A DNA stretch of 64,000 bases from Butyrivibrio sp. XPD2002 (GCF_000423945.1 NZ_KE384117.1:9932-73931); one strand, 5' to 3'. Counted from the first letter of the stretch, positions 35,415 through 44,979 are shown. Notes: generated from the letters alone by a model not told the origin. Program-made: numbers and translations.

Positions 35415-35865
35415 TTCCTATTTTGTAGGGTGTCATGCCTAGGGATTCATAGAATTTCATTGCGCCTTCGTTACAGTTCCAGACATTTAAGGTGACGTTG
35501 TAGTAGTTATTTTCCTTTGCCCACTTTATAACATAGTCGTAGATCGTTTTGCCAACATGCTGGCCTCTGCAGTTTTCATTAACACAGATATCATCGATGT
35601 ACAGGGTCTTGATATCAGTGAGGAGATTACTGCCGATGTGCTGCTGATGAACGCAGAAGGCGTAGCCCTGCATGGTATCGGAATCATCAACTGCAGCGAA
35701 GATGGGACGGGTCTCATCCTTTAAGATTTCCTTTAATTCATCGCCGGTGTATTTTGTGGCTTTTTTGAAAAGATCCGGACGACCTATATGGTGAACCAGA
35801 TTTACCTGTCTTAAGAGCTCAAGCATCTGAGGAATGTCTTTTTCATTAGCGCGTCTGATATTCAT
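35398..35865 (-). CDS. GNAT-family N-acetyltransferase
   Basis: The 155-residue protein has the GNAT fold: an N-terminal MNIRRANEKDIPQMLELL, a central beta strand IDDICVNENCRGQHVGK with the acetyl-CoA binding loop (RGQHVG, a variant of RxxGxG/A), and the C-terminal NVWNCNEGAMKFYESLGM. GGAGGT precedes the start. The substrate is unknown. It is convergent with the beta-glucosidase gene and appears monocistronic. Confidence 0.92.
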   Translation of the reverse strand: MNIRRANEKDIPQMLELLRQVNLVHHIGRPDLFKKATKYTGDELKEILKDETRPIFAAVDDSDTMQGYAFCVHQQHIGSNLLTDIKTLYIDDICVNENCRGQHVGKTIYDYVIKWAKENNYYNVTLNVWNCNEGAMKFYESLGMTPYKIGMEQIL

Positions 35866-35984
35866 GGGAATGTGACCTCCGATTTGTGATAATATTATGT
35901 AATACGAACATTATAAATGAATAAACCCTGGATTTCTAATACAAAAAAGAAAAACTTAGGAATAGATATAGAAAGAATTCCAAT

Positions 35985-37634
35985 ATGAATAAAGTAAACT
36001 ACGCAAAAGAGCTTGAAAAGAAAATACAACAGTTCCAGAAGGAAGGCAGATACCCAAAACTCCTTCTGCATGCCTGCTGCGCGCCCTGTTCATCCTACTG
36101 CCTCGAGTACCTTAGGCAGTACTTTGACATCACGGTGTTTTTTTACAACCCGAATATCATGAATGATCCTGAATATGTAAAGCGTGTAGAGGAGGAAAAG
36201 CGCCTTATTGCTGAGTACAACAGACAGGTTGAAGAAGGTAATTTCGAGGGAATGCATTCCGATGCGTCCGCCAGGAAAATTGAAATTATCGAGGGTGACC
36301 ACAATGTGGCAGACTTCCTGAAGGCTGTTAAAGGTTTGGAGAAATGCCCTGAGGGCGGAGACAGATGTACGAAGTGCTTTGAGCTTCGACTTGAAGAATC
36401 TGCGAAGATTGCAAAAGAGCATGGCTTTGAGTTTTTTACAACGACTCTTACAATTTCACCTCTTAAGGATGCAGAGAGACTTAACAGAATCGGAAGCGAG
36501 ATGGGAGATAAATATGGGGTCAGTTTTCTTCCTTCGGACTTTAAGAAAAAGGAAGGTTATAAGAGGTCTATAGAGCTGTCTCACATGTTTGATCTTTACA
36601 GGCAGGATTTCTGCGGATGCGAGTTTTCAAGGCAGGAGAGACTAAGCCAGACTCAGAACATTCAGAAATCTGATGTAGATATATCAGTCATAGGTGCAGC
36701 GGTCATGGACGTCCTTGCAGGACCTGTAAATCCTGGAGTCTTTGATATCGGATCAATGCCGATGGAGTTTATAAGGACATCATTTGGGGGAGATGCTCTG
36801 AATGAAGCCGTTGTGTTATCGAGACTTGGTAAGAAAACTGAGCTGATTACAAGACTTGGCACGGATGAAGCAGGAGACAGAACCAAGGTATTTCTTAATG
36901 ATAATGGAGTGTCAACGGAGCGCTCGGCAATTTCAGATGAATTCCCGTCATCTGTGAATATAGTTCTTGTTGATGAAAAGGGTGAGCGTTTTTTCTTAAC
37001 TGACCCTAAGAGCTGCCTAAGGAAGCTCTCGGAAGAAGATATATTGGCGCATGCCGATAGCCTTGGCGGGATTGTGAGCTTTGCAAGCATATTTGTATCA
37101 CCGGTTCTTGGTATTCCTGCGATGGAGAGGGTATTTAAGGCGATTAAGAATGGCAGTGATTCCAAAAGGACACTACTTACCGACATGACAAAGCCTAAGA
37201 AGGGTGAGAAGCTAAGTGACATTGCGTGCTTTCTTCCTTATATAGATTATTATCTTGCAAATGAGGATGAAATCGCGATGCTTACTGACTGCAGGGATGC
37301 TAAGGAAAACGCAGGGAAGGTAGTTGCTGCAGGTGCTGGATGCGCCGTAATTAAGCGGGGAAGTAAGGGATGTCTTATTAAAACAGCAGATAAATGCTAT
37401 GAGATTCCTGCGTATCCCGATTGTAAGATGATAGATTCTACCGGAGCAGGGGACAGCTTCGCGGCGGGCTTTTTATATGGCTTATCAGAAGGCTATTCTT
37501 TGGATGACTGCGGATGCTTTGCCTGTGCTGTTGCATCATGTGCTGTTGAGAAGGTGGGTGGCTCTGAAGGAATAGATTCAGCAGATGAGCCACTTAAGAG
37601 ATATAAAGTTCTTAAAGGAATGAGTCATGAATAA
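35985..37634 (+). CDS. QueH (epoxyqueuosine reductase)-PfkB kinase fusion
   Basis: Residues 1-~215 match QueH, which reduces epoxyqueuosine to queuosine in tRNA: HACCAPCSSYCL (Cys31, Cys32, Cys35), GDRCTKCFELR (Cys128, Cys131) and DFCGCEFS (Cys210, Cys212). Residues ~231-549 match a PfkB/ribokinase-type kinase: VIGAAVMDVLAGP at the start, SFGGDALNEAVVLSRLG for substrate binding, and DSTGAGDSFAAGFLYG with catalytic Asp490. The join is in frame with a ~15-residue linker and no stop. QueH normally stands alone, so the fusion is unusual. The kinase substrate is unknown. It overlaps the next gene by 8 bp. Confidence 0.88.
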   Translation: MNKVNYAKELEKKIQQFQKEGRYPKLLLHACCAPCSSYCLEYLRQYFDITVFFYNPNIMNDPEYVKRVEEEKRLIAEYNRQVEEGNFEGMHSDASARKIEIIEGDHNVADFLKAVKGLEKCPEGGDRCTKCFELRLEESAKIAKEHGFEFFTTTLTISPLKDAERLNRIGSEMGDKYGVSFLPSDFKKKEGYKRSIELSHMFDLYRQDFCGCEFSRQERLSQTQNIQKSDVDISVIGAAVMDVLAGPVNPGVFDIGSMPMEFIRTSFGGDALNEAVVLSRLGKKTELITRLGTDEAGDRTKVFLNDNGVSTERSAISDEFPSSVNIVLVDEKGERFFLTDPKSCLRKLSEEDILAHADSLGGIVSFASIFVSPVLGIPAMERVFKAIKNGSDSKRTLLTDMTKPKKGEKLSDIACFLPYIDYYLANEDEIAMLTDCRDAKENAGKVVAAGAGCAVIKRGSKGCLIKTADKCYEIPAYPDCKMIDSTGAGDSFAAGFLYGLSEGYSLDDCGCFACAVASCAVEKVGGSEGIDSADEPLKRYKVLKGMSHE

Positions 37635-37950
37635 TACCTTTGATAAGATCTACGAGATTGTAAAGAAGATTCCAAAGGGGAAGGTTGCAACCTACGGACA
37701 GATAGCTATGCTTGCCGGAAACAGAAGGTGGAGCAGAGTTGTAGGCTATGCTCTTCATGTAAATCCTGATCCTGAGCACATTCCATGCTACAGAGTTGTT
37801 AATCGTGAGGGCAGGGTGTCCTCAGCCTTTGCCTTTGGCGGCGAGAATATTCAGATAAAAATGCTGGAGGCAGATGGAATAGAATTTGTTGATGAGACAC
37901 ATGTGGACGTTGACAGGTTCTTATGGCACCCTGGGATGGATGATGAGTGA
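37627..37950 (+). CDS. MGMT-family (alkyltransferase-like) protein
   Basis: The 107-residue protein consists of only the DNA-binding/active-site domain of O6-alkylguanine-DNA alkyltransferase: GKVATYGQIAMLAG, WSRVVGYAL and the active-site-like IPCYRVVNREG. The Cys (Cys54) is kept, but the usual PCHRV histidine is Tyr. Alkyltransferase-like proteins instead have PWHRV. It could be a divergent transferase or a lesion-sensing protein. It overlaps the QueH-kinase gene by 8 bp, so it is co-translated. Confidence 0.85.
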   Translation: MNNTFDKIYEIVKKIPKGKVATYGQIAMLAGNRRWSRVVGYALHVNPDPEHIPCYRVVNREGRVSSAFAFGGENIQIKMLEADGIEFVDETHVDVDRFLWHPGMDDE

Positions 37951-38081
37951 GGATGAAAAAGCCCTAAATGGGAACGATTTGCGGACATTTTAAACAAATT
38001 TCCCCATTTTTAAATATTTGTGATAGAATGCATAAGTAAAATATAGAAATAATTTACATATATATAGGAAGGAAGATTACT

Positions 38082-39851
38082 TTGGAAAAAATCTTAGAGT
38101 TAATTTCAAAAGAAGTATCTGCTGCTTTTGAGGCAGCCGGTTTTGATGCAGAGCTTGGAAAGGTTACTCTTTCTAACCGCCCTGACCTCTGTGAATATCA
38201 GTGCAACGGAGCAATGGCAGGAGCCAAGAAGTATGGCAAGGCACCTTTCATGATTGCTGATGCTGTTGCTGAAAAGCTTCAGGGAAGTGAGATCTTTTCA
38301 TCAGTAGAATCCGTTAAGCCCGGATTCCTTAACCTTAAGGTGAGTGAAGATTTCGTAAGAAGCTACATCGTAAAAATGCTTCACGAGCATCACTTCGGCG
38401 TGAAGACACCTCTTCATGCGCCTAATTTCATGATCGATTACGGCGGACCGAACGTTGCTAAGCCCCTTCACGTTGGACACCTTCGTTCAGCAGTTATCGG
38501 AGAGAGCTTAAAGAGAATCCTTAAGTATGCAGGCTACAAGGTAACAGGCGACATTCATCTCGGTGACTGGGGACTTCAGATGGGACTCATCATCACTGAG
38601 CTTAAAAAGCGCCAGCCTGATCTTCCTTATTTTGATAAAGACCACAAGGGACAGTATCCCAAGGAAGCTCCTTTCACAATCAGTGAGCTCGAGGAAATTT
38701 ATCCTGCAGCAAGTGCAAAGTCAAAAGAGGACGAGGCTTTCAAGGCTGAGGCTATGGAAGCAACAAAACTTCTTCAGGATGGCGATAAGGGATATCGTGC
38801 ACTTTGGCACCACATCCTTAACGTGTCTGTAAATGACCTTAAGAAAAACTATAAGAACCTGAACGTTGACTTCGACCTTTGGAGAGGTGAGTCTGACGTG
38901 CACGAAGTAATCCCCGGAATGGTTGATTACATGAAGCAGCACGGCTACGCACACGAGAGCCAGGGTGCCCTTGTTGTTGACGTTGCTGAGGAAACTGATA
39001 CAAAGGAAATTCCGCCCTGCATGATTCTTAAGTCAGACGGAGCTTCTCTTTACAATACAACTGACCTTGCTACAATCCAGCAGAGAATGGAAGAGTTCAA
39101 GCCTGAGGGACTTATCTACGTAGTTGATAAGCGCCAGGAGCTTTATTTCACACAGGTATTCCGCTGCGCTAGAAAGACAAAGCTTGTTCTTCCTGAGACA
39201 GAGCTTCATTTCGTAGGCTTTGGTACCATGAACGGCAAGGACGGCAAGCCCTTCAAGACAAGAGAGGGCGGTGTTATGCGTCTTGAGAAGCTTATCGCTG
39301 AGATCGATGAGCAGATGTACAGCCGTATCAAGGAAGGCAACCAGGATATCGATGATACTGAGGCAAAGGATACAGCCCACAAGGTTGCTCTTGCAGCTAT
39401 CAAGTACGGAGACCTTTCAAACCAGCCTTCAAAGGATTACATTTTCGATATAGATAAATTCACATCCTTCGAGGGAGACACAGGTCCGTACATCCTTTAC
39501 ACAATGGTTCGTATTAAGTCTATCCTCTCCAAATATGAAAAAGAGGGTGGAAATGTAAAGGAAGCACTTCTTAGAAACGCTGAGTCTGCAGATGAAAAGA
39601 ACCTTATGCTTCTTATCACACGCTTTGCAGATGCAGTTGAGAGTGCAGCAAGAGACCTTATGCCCAACAGAATCTGTGCATATATCTACGAGCTTTCAAA
39701 CGCACTCAACAGCTTCTATCACTCAACAAAGATCCTTACAGAGGCTGACGAGGAGAAGAAGAGCGGATATATCGCACTCCTCAATGTGACACTTAAAGTG
39801 TTGGAAACAGGAATTGATTTACTTGGATTCTCAGCACCTGACAGAATGTAA
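38082..39851 (+). CDS. argS: Arginyl-tRNA synthetase
   Basis: ArgS charges tRNA-Arg. The 589-residue class I synthetase has an N-terminal Add-1-type domain (about 1-110), the HIGH-type signature in PNVAKPLHVGHLRSAVIGES near residue 127, and a C-terminal DALR anticodon-binding domain. The start codon is TTG at 38082, preceded by AGGAAGGA at good spacing; no upstream in-frame ATG is plausible. It begins its own unit after the MGMT-like gene, with an extended -10-like TGATAGAAT at 38021-38029. Confidence 0.96.
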   Translation: MEKILELISKEVSAAFEAAGFDAELGKVTLSNRPDLCEYQCNGAMAGAKKYGKAPFMIADAVAEKLQGSEIFSSVESVKPGFLNLKVSEDFVRSYIVKMLHEHHFGVKTPLHAPNFMIDYGGPNVAKPLHVGHLRSAVIGESLKRILKYAGYKVTGDIHLGDWGLQMGLIITELKKRQPDLPYFDKDHKGQYPKEAPFTISELEEIYPAASAKSKEDEAFKAEAMEATKLLQDGDKGYRALWHHILNVSVNDLKKNYKNLNVDFDLWRGESDVHEVIPGMVDYMKQHGYAHESQGALVVDVAEETDTKEIPPCMILKSDGASLYNTTDLATIQQRMEEFKPEGLIYVVDKRQELYFTQVFRCARKTKLVLPETELHFVGFGTMNGKDGKPFKTREGGVMRLEKLIAEIDEQMYSRIKEGNQDIDDTEAKDTAHKVALAAIKYGDLSNQPSKDYIFDIDKFTSFEGDTGPYILYTMVRIKSILSKYEKEGGNVKEALLRNAESADEKNLMLLITRFADAVESAARDLMPNRICAYIYELSNALNSFYHSTKILTEADEEKKSGYIALLNVTLKVLETGIDLLGFSAPDRM

Positions 39852-39915
39852 TCTGGAAACTCTGGGATTATTTATAAAAATTAAGCCCTACTGAAATCTA
39901 GGGTTCATGGAAATT

Positions 39916-39977
39916 CAAAGTCGTCAAGTACGAAATATGAATGGGGTATTTCATATTTTGTATTCTTGGCGGCTTTG
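39916..39977. repeat. Long imperfect inverted repeat, possible terminator after argS
   Basis: Arms of about 26 nt (from CAAAGTCGTCAAG to AAATATGAA, pairing with TTTCATATTT to CTTGGCGGCTTTG) enclose a short loop, and the right arm runs into GTTTTGTT. It may terminate argS or be a small palindromic repeat. The rest of the 210-bp gap (39852-40061) is AT-rich, with a small palindrome TGACTGTTAGTCA at 40011-40023 and the next gene's GGGAGG ribosome site. Confidence 0.6.
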
Positions 39978-40061
39978 TTTTGTTATATACTAATACGGCA
40001 TGTTTAATTATGACTGTTAGTCAGTATTATTATAGAGTAATAAATTTGGGAGGAATAATGT

Positions 40062-42443
40062 ATGAAGATTGCGATGCCTAAGAGGGTGTTGTCGTTAACA
40101 ATGGCTCTTGCCATGTCTGTTTCACTGTTACCTGCTTTTGGTGGTTCTATGACTGTCAGTGCTGCATGCAGTTCAAAGACAATAACAGGTCTTGGAACAG
40201 GTTCTATTGCTAATCCTGTTAAGGGAAGCGGTCAGTGGAACTATGTGTATTATGGTAAATATGATGACGAGAGCGTGAAGTACAGAGTACTTGATGTGGA
40301 TTCAAGTGATTATGGCAGTAAGGAGACAATGCTCCTTGATTGTGATAATGTGCTTTATATGTTAAAGCCCGGAAGTAAGACAGGACTCCTTGAAGACTTG
40401 AATGATCAGGGCTTTTTGGACCATGATGGAGTTTTTACTGATGCAGAAAGACTTTCTATAGCATTAAGTAAGAAGGATGCCAGATCTCAGACGGATGGAG
40501 TTGGTGATACGGGTGCTTTTGAACAGTTGAGGGGAAGCAAGATTTTTGCGCTTGATCCTGCAGAAGCAACAAATACAACTTATGGATATAGAAACAGCGC
40601 TACGGAATTACTTATTGAAAGCAATAGAAAAAAGAGAACTTTGAAGGGCAACAACCTCGAAAAATGGTGGCTTCGCCTTGATAAGGATTCAGAGCTAACG
40701 GATAAAGTAAAGAAGAAGCTTTATGTTATAGATTACGATGGAGATATTGAAACTGAGTACACTACAAGAGCTTCAGGTGTGAGTCCCGCTTTTAATGTAG
40801 AACGCTCATCAATTCTGTTTTCTTCACTTGTAAGCAGTAATACATATAAGCTTACTCTTATTGATCCTGCCTTAGGCACTATGGAAAATGTAAAGTGTGA
40901 GACTAATGGTAATATTGCAAGGATCAGTTTTAAGTATCCGCAGACATCCTATAATGAGAATTTATCTTTTTCGGTAGTTCTTCTTAAGGATAGATATGAA
41001 GCGGGAATGACAGTAAGAAACACATCTGATTTCGCTTATATACCTGTTGATGTCACCAGCACTACACAGCAGGGAAGTGGCAACAAAAAATACAATTATG
41101 TTGAAGGAACATTCACAATTCCCAGCAGATATGAGAATTTGCAATTTCCCTATCTTGTAAGTGAGAAGATTGGAGAAGCTACAGAAACTGACTATGCAAG
41201 TGCTCCGAAATACTTTGATCTTAATAGTGGTAAGCATGATCATACATGGGAAATAGAGTATATCGCTGCAGGCGATGATAATGCTACTATCAAATGCAAA
41301 GATTGTGGTGAAAAGTATAAAGTAACAATTGTTGCTACCGGAAAAGAATATGGTGAAAAGCCTTCTGTAAAGGTAAATACTTCAAAGGACCTTCCTGATG
41401 AGATTACTGTAAGTGATGTTATTTACAGAGACCGAGACGGAAATGAAATTGATGAATCAGAAGTTACCGAGGTAGGAAAATACACTGCAGTTGCTGTTAT
41501 CAGTGTGAAAAATGTAGATGGTAGTGAGCAGACAGAGGAGATTGCCAACGATTTTCAGACTCTACCGATAGTTCTTCTTCCTTCAATGGTTAAGCTGAGT
41601 GAGGAGAGATACATCTATGATGGAACTGCCAAGACTCCCGAAGTAACAGTAACTGTAAAGGGTAAGGAACTCAATAAAGATGAATACGAAGTTGAGTATA
41701 AGAATAACGTTGAACCCGGTATTGCAACAGCAGTAGTTTCACCGCTTAGTTCAAATTATACTGAGAAGGTTACAAATTCCTTCCGCATCGTAACTCAGGA
41801 ACAGGCAGATAAAGAGGATAAAGTCAAAGATAAGATCGACGAAAAGCGAAAAGACGATGACAAAGACAAGGAAGATAAGGATTTAATTGACAAGCTTGAA
41901 GATAAGTACAAGGACAAAACTAAATCCGATGATAAATCTTCAAACAATAAGAAAGACGAAAAGAACCAGGTTGTAATGGTTAATAGCGCTGTACGACATA
42001 ATGTGGGCGAGGTTCTGACAGGCCTTGGCGACACATACGTTGTTACCTCAGATGATGACACAGATTTAACTGTCAGATTTGAGAAGGCAAGATCAGAAAC
42101 AGTAAGCAGTGTAACCATTCCATCAACAATTACTGTTGATGGTAACGAGTACAGAGTTACAGAGATTGCTGCTAATGCGTTCGAAGGCAATAAAAAGCTC
42201 AAGAAGGTTACAATCGGTGAGAATATTGAGAAGATAGGTGAGAAGGCATTCTACAAGTGTAAAAAGCTTAAGAAGGTAAAGATTGAGACAACATATCTGA
42301 AAAAGGATAGAGTCGGTAAGAAGGCTTTCAAGAAGATACATAAGGAAGCCAAGGTAATCGTACCTGAGAATAAGCTTAAATCATATAAAAAGCTCCTTAA
42401 GTCCAGAGGAATTAACGGAGATTCACAGAAAATCACTGATTAA
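40062..42443 (+). CDS. Secreted protein with DUF6273-like and leucine-rich-repeat domains
   Basis: A signal peptide (MKIAMPKRVLSLTMALAM, cleavage after SAA) directs export. Residues ~60-260 resemble the DUF6273 type (WNYVYYGKYD, VKYRVLDV, SPAFNV). Beta-rich segments follow, including an Ig-like repeat (VKLSEERYIYDGTAKTPEVT). A very charged Lys/Asp linker (about 590-640) leads to a BspA-type leucine-rich repeat (IAANAFEGNKKLKKVTIGEN, IGEKAFYKCKKLKKVKIET). It is 793 residues with no clear cell-wall anchor. Adhesion or substrate binding at the surface is plausible; no enzymatic motif is seen. Confidence 0.85.
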   Translation: MKIAMPKRVLSLTMALAMSVSLLPAFGGSMTVSAACSSKTITGLGTGSIANPVKGSGQWNYVYYGKYDDESVKYRVLDVDSSDYGSKETMLLDCDNVLYMLKPGSKTGLLEDLNDQGFLDHDGVFTDAERLSIALSKKDARSQTDGVGDTGAFEQLRGSKIFALDPAEATNTTYGYRNSATELLIESNRKKRTLKGNNLEKWWLRLDKDSELTDKVKKKLYVIDYDGDIETEYTTRASGVSPAFNVERSSILFSSLVSSNTYKLTLIDPALGTMENVKCETNGNIARISFKYPQTSYNENLSFSVVLLKDRYEAGMTVRNTSDFAYIPVDVTSTTQQGSGNKKYNYVEGTFTIPSRYENLQFPYLVSEKIGEATETDYASAPKYFDLNSGKHDHTWEIEYIAAGDDNATIKCKDCGEKYKVTIVATGKEYGEKPSVKVNTSKDLPDEITVSDVIYRDRDGNEIDESEVTEVGKYTAVAVISVKNVDGSEQTEEIANDFQTLPIVLLPSMVKLSEERYIYDGTAKTPEVTVTVKGKELNKDEYEVEYKNNVEPGIATAVVSPLSSNYTEKVTNSFRIVTQEQADKEDKVKDKIDEKRKDDDKDKEDKDLIDKLEDKYKDKTKSDDKSSNNKKDEKNQVVMVNSAVRHNVGEVLTGLGDTYVVTSDDDTDLTVRFEKARSETVSSVTIPSTITVDGNEYRVTEIAANAFEGNKKLKKVTIGENIEKIGEKAFYKCKKLKKVKIETTYLKKDRVGKKAFKKIHKEAKVIVPENKLKSYKKLLKSRGINGDSQKITD

Positions 42444-42451
42444 AATGAAAA

Positions 42452-42484
42452 GGGAAGTCCATTTTGTGGGCTTCCCAATTTTTT
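42452..42484 (+). terminator. Terminator after the LRR protein gene
   Basis: Stem GGGAAGTCC/GGGCTTCCC (one G-T pair, ATTTTGT loop) is followed by AATTTTTT. It separates the gene from the convergent M42 peptidase. Confidence 0.85.
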
Positions 42485-42487
42485 GTA

Positions 42488-43525
42488 TTACATTGTCACG
42501 TACTCAGCAAGGAGCTTATATGTATTCTTAATGCCATCGATGTGAGTTCTCTCATAGCCGTGGCTTGCTCTTGTGCCGGGGCCGATAGCGCCGTGTCTGA
42601 TATCAAAGCCTGCAACAAGCGCGGGATCTGCATCGGTGCCGTAGTGAGGAGTGAAGATATCGGGAACGTAGTCAGCTCCGGATATTCTGCCTGCTTCTTC
42701 AAGCTCCCTTGTCATATCGATATTGTAAGGGAAACGGCTGTCCTGACAGAAGACAGATACCTTACGCTCTGAGCTTGTCTGCTCGGGGCCGATGCAGGCG
42801 ATATCGATTGCGAGGAAATCCTTAACGTCCTCAGGAATAAGTGATCCGCCGTGGCCTATCTCCTCATAGAAGGAGATGTAGATGTATACTTTACGGGAAA
42901 GCTTTACCTTTCCATCTTTTACATCATGAAGAAGCTCCATAAGAACAGCTACAAGTGCTTTGTCATCGATGAAGTGAGACTTTATATAGCCGTTAGCATA
43001 AGTGAAGCGGGGCTCAATTGCTACATAATCACCGATGTCGATGCCAAGCTTTCTTACATCATCAGCGCTCTTTACATCCTCATCCAGTACAACAAATGAG
43101 TTCTTATTAAAATCAGCAACCTCAGTGTTAAGCTCATCCTCTGTTACATGAACGGAGGCATTTTTTCTCTGAACACAGCCTGTAATGACCTTGCCGGAAC
43201 GGGTGTGAATGCGGACGTTCTCGCGTTCTGTGTGATATGCGTAAAGACCGCCAACCTTGCAGACTTTTATGGTGCCGTCATCGTTGATGTGACGAACCAT
43301 GAGACCGATTGTGTCGCCGTGCGCGGTGATAAGAAGGGGATTGCCTTCGCCGCCGATTTCGGCAAGGATGCCGCCCTTGTGAAGGGTAGTGGTCTTGAAT
43401 CCAAGGCTTTCAATCTCCTTTATAAGATAGTCCTGAAGCTCGTGATACTGGCCTGTAACGGAATCGATAGCCAGCTCGTTCTCGAGTTCTTCGAGGAAAC
43501 GTTTTTCATTAAGTTCGTAGCCCAT
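42488..43525 (-). CDS. M42-family metallopeptidase
   Basis: This 345-residue cytosolic aminopeptidase of the M42 (glutamyl aminopeptidase/endoglucanase M) family has metal ligands in TAHGDTIG, HFIDDKA and FYEEIGHGG, and a final motif SHGYERTH. The bimetal active site looks complete. M42 enzymes form large tetrahedral complexes that trim peptides. AGGAG lies upstream of the ATG. A diguanylate cyclase gene ends 5 bp upstream on the same strand, so they may be co-transcribed, although no functional link is evident. Confidence 0.94.
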   Translation of the reverse strand: MGYELNEKRFLEELENELAIDSVTGQYHELQDYLIKEIESLGFKTTTLHKGGILAEIGGEGNPLLITAHGDTIGLMVRHINDDGTIKVCKVGGLYAYHTERENVRIHTRSGKVITGCVQRKNASVHVTEDELNTEVADFNKNSFVVLDEDVKSADDVRKLGIDIGDYVAIEPRFTYANGYIKSHFIDDKALVAVLMELLHDVKDGKVKLSRKVYIYISFYEEIGHGGSLIPEDVKDFLAIDIACIGPEQTSSERKVSVFCQDSRFPYNIDMTRELEEAGRISGADYVPDIFTPHYGTDADPALVAGFDIRHGAIGPGTRASHGYERTHIDGIKNTYKLLAEYVTM

Positions 43526-43530
43526 AATTA

Positions 43531-44664
43531 TTACTTTCTCCTGTTATTATTCTGGTAATATAATGCTTTATCAGCATACATTAGTTTATCAATTTCATTG
43601 ACTAAATCAAAGTCTAAATTATTGCTTAAACTAAATGTATTACCACCCATTGAAGCGGAGAGCTTATAGGGCTTGTCAGAGCTATCGTTATATTTATCGA
43701 TTGCTTCGTGTATATAGCTTATGTAATCCTGGACGGAGTGATGGGCAGTTTTATCCAGGATTATGATAAATTCATCACCTGCAAAGCGGATAACGACACC
43801 ATTTGTAGCAACTACCTGATTAAGGATATCTGTCATGGCTATCAGAGCGTTATCGCCTTCTGTGTGGGAATAAGTATCGTTGATGGCCTTGAAACCGTTC
43901 ATATCAAGCATGATGGCAGAAAGCTGTTCACCATGTTTTTTTGCTGATTCCATGATCTCGTTTAGGTAGAATCTGTTGAAAGCTCCGGTCAGCTTATCCA
44001 GATAGATATTTTCATTCTGAAGGCTGAGGGCAATACAGCAGACGGACACACCGACGCAGGGCCAGATAAGGGAGATACCATAAAAGAAACTCTGACCGAG
44101 CATGCCGACTATGATGGGAATCAGGAATTGCCAGGTAGGGAAAAAGCTTAAGAATCTGCCTCTGGCTTTGGCTGCATAATAAACATACTGACCGTATAGA
44201 AGGAACATACCTTCTGCGATAATATACATCCAGTAGAGAGGTAGTCTGTAGTATCTGTTGCTTTCATCAATACCAAAAACAATCGGAGTAAACAGGTTTA
44301 TAAATAAGATGAAGAGTTGAAAGAAAATCAGGGCAGAAAGAAAATATTTTTGCTTTTTGGATTGGTGTTCGTTGATGTGATTAACAATAAGGGTAATGTA
44401 GGAAGGTCCTAAAATCGCATTCATGGAAAAGAGGACAGTATTGCCGAGCAGGATGATATAACGCGGTAATACGCCGGGCCTACCATCAAAATAGAAGACG
44501 ATCGGGTCTGTGATGCAGGCAGCAATTACAGCGGTTATCATCATTAGAAGACTTTGGCTTTCAGAATTCTTGGTCTGAATGCGCCATCCACGACTTAGCA
44601 GAAGGACAATCATGATTAAAAAGCCAATTACATTTGAAGCGTAAATTGCAGGTAAATTAATCAT
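43531..44664 (-). CDS. Membrane diguanylate cyclase (GGDEF domain)
   Basis: About seven membrane helices occupy the first ~215 residues, followed by a GGDEF domain (about 235-377). The signature is RFAGDEFIII, an AGDEF variant compatible with activity. The DKLTGAFNR start and the DMNGFKAINDTYSHTEGDNAL metal/substrate region are intact, so c-di-GMP synthesis is probable. No RxxD inhibitory site is obvious. I prefer ATG at 44664 after a distant GAGGTG. A TTG at 44709 would add 15 residues and cannot be excluded. Confidence 0.9.
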   Translation of the reverse strand: MINLPAIYASNVIGFLIMIVLLLSRGWRIQTKNSESQSLLMMITAVIAACITDPIVFYFDGRPGVLPRYIILLGNTVLFSMNAILGPSYITLIVNHINEHQSKKQKYFLSALIFFQLFILFINLFTPIVFGIDESNRYYRLPLYWMYIIAEGMFLLYGQYVYYAAKARGRFLSFFPTWQFLIPIIVGMLGQSFFYGISLIWPCVGVSVCCIALSLQNENIYLDKLTGAFNRFYLNEIMESAKKHGEQLSAIMLDMNGFKAINDTYSHTEGDNALIAMTDILNQVVATNGVVIRFAGDEFIIILDKTAHHSVQDYISYIHEAIDKYNDSSDKPYKLSASMGGNTFSLSNNLDFDLVNEIDKLMYADKALYYQNNNRRK

Positions 44665-44829
44665 GTCAGTATATTTCACCTCATGTAGTATGAGCGCTAA
44701 AATCGACAAAAACCTATAGATTAATGGTATTGTAGATAAAAAGCAAAGTCAATCGATGAACTATAAAATGAAAATTTAAAGTATAAAAAAACGATAAAAT
44801 AAAGAATATAAAATTTTTTAAAAAAGTTG

Positions 44830-44858
44830 TTGACATTATCTTTGGGGAGCGATATACT
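44830..44858 (+). promoter_or_regulatory. Promoter for tRNA-Met
   Basis: A consensus TTGACA and TATACT are separated by 17 bp. The -10 ends 42 bp before the tRNA. Confidence 0.85.
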
Positions 44859-44900
44859 ACACTAGTCGGTCGGCGAGAGACACCGACGAAAACTGAATAT

Positions 44901-44974
44901 GGCGAGATAGCTCAGTTGGCTAGAGCACGCGGTTCATACCCGCGGTGTCGAGGGTTCGAATCCCCCTCTCGCTA
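44901..44974 (+). tRNA. tRNA-Met (anticodon CAT)
   Basis: A complete cloverleaf forms: acceptor GGCGAGA/TCTCGCT, D arm GCTC/GAGC, anticodon stem CGCGG/CCGCG with loop TTCATAC (CAT at 44935-44937) and T arm GAGGG-TTCGAAT-CCCCC. The discriminator is A and CCA is not encoded. An elongator tRNA-Met is likeliest; a CAT anticodon can also be a tRNA-Ile2 after lysidine modification. The 3' end is duplicated at 45123-45144. Confidence 0.93.
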
Positions 44975-44979
44975 TTACA

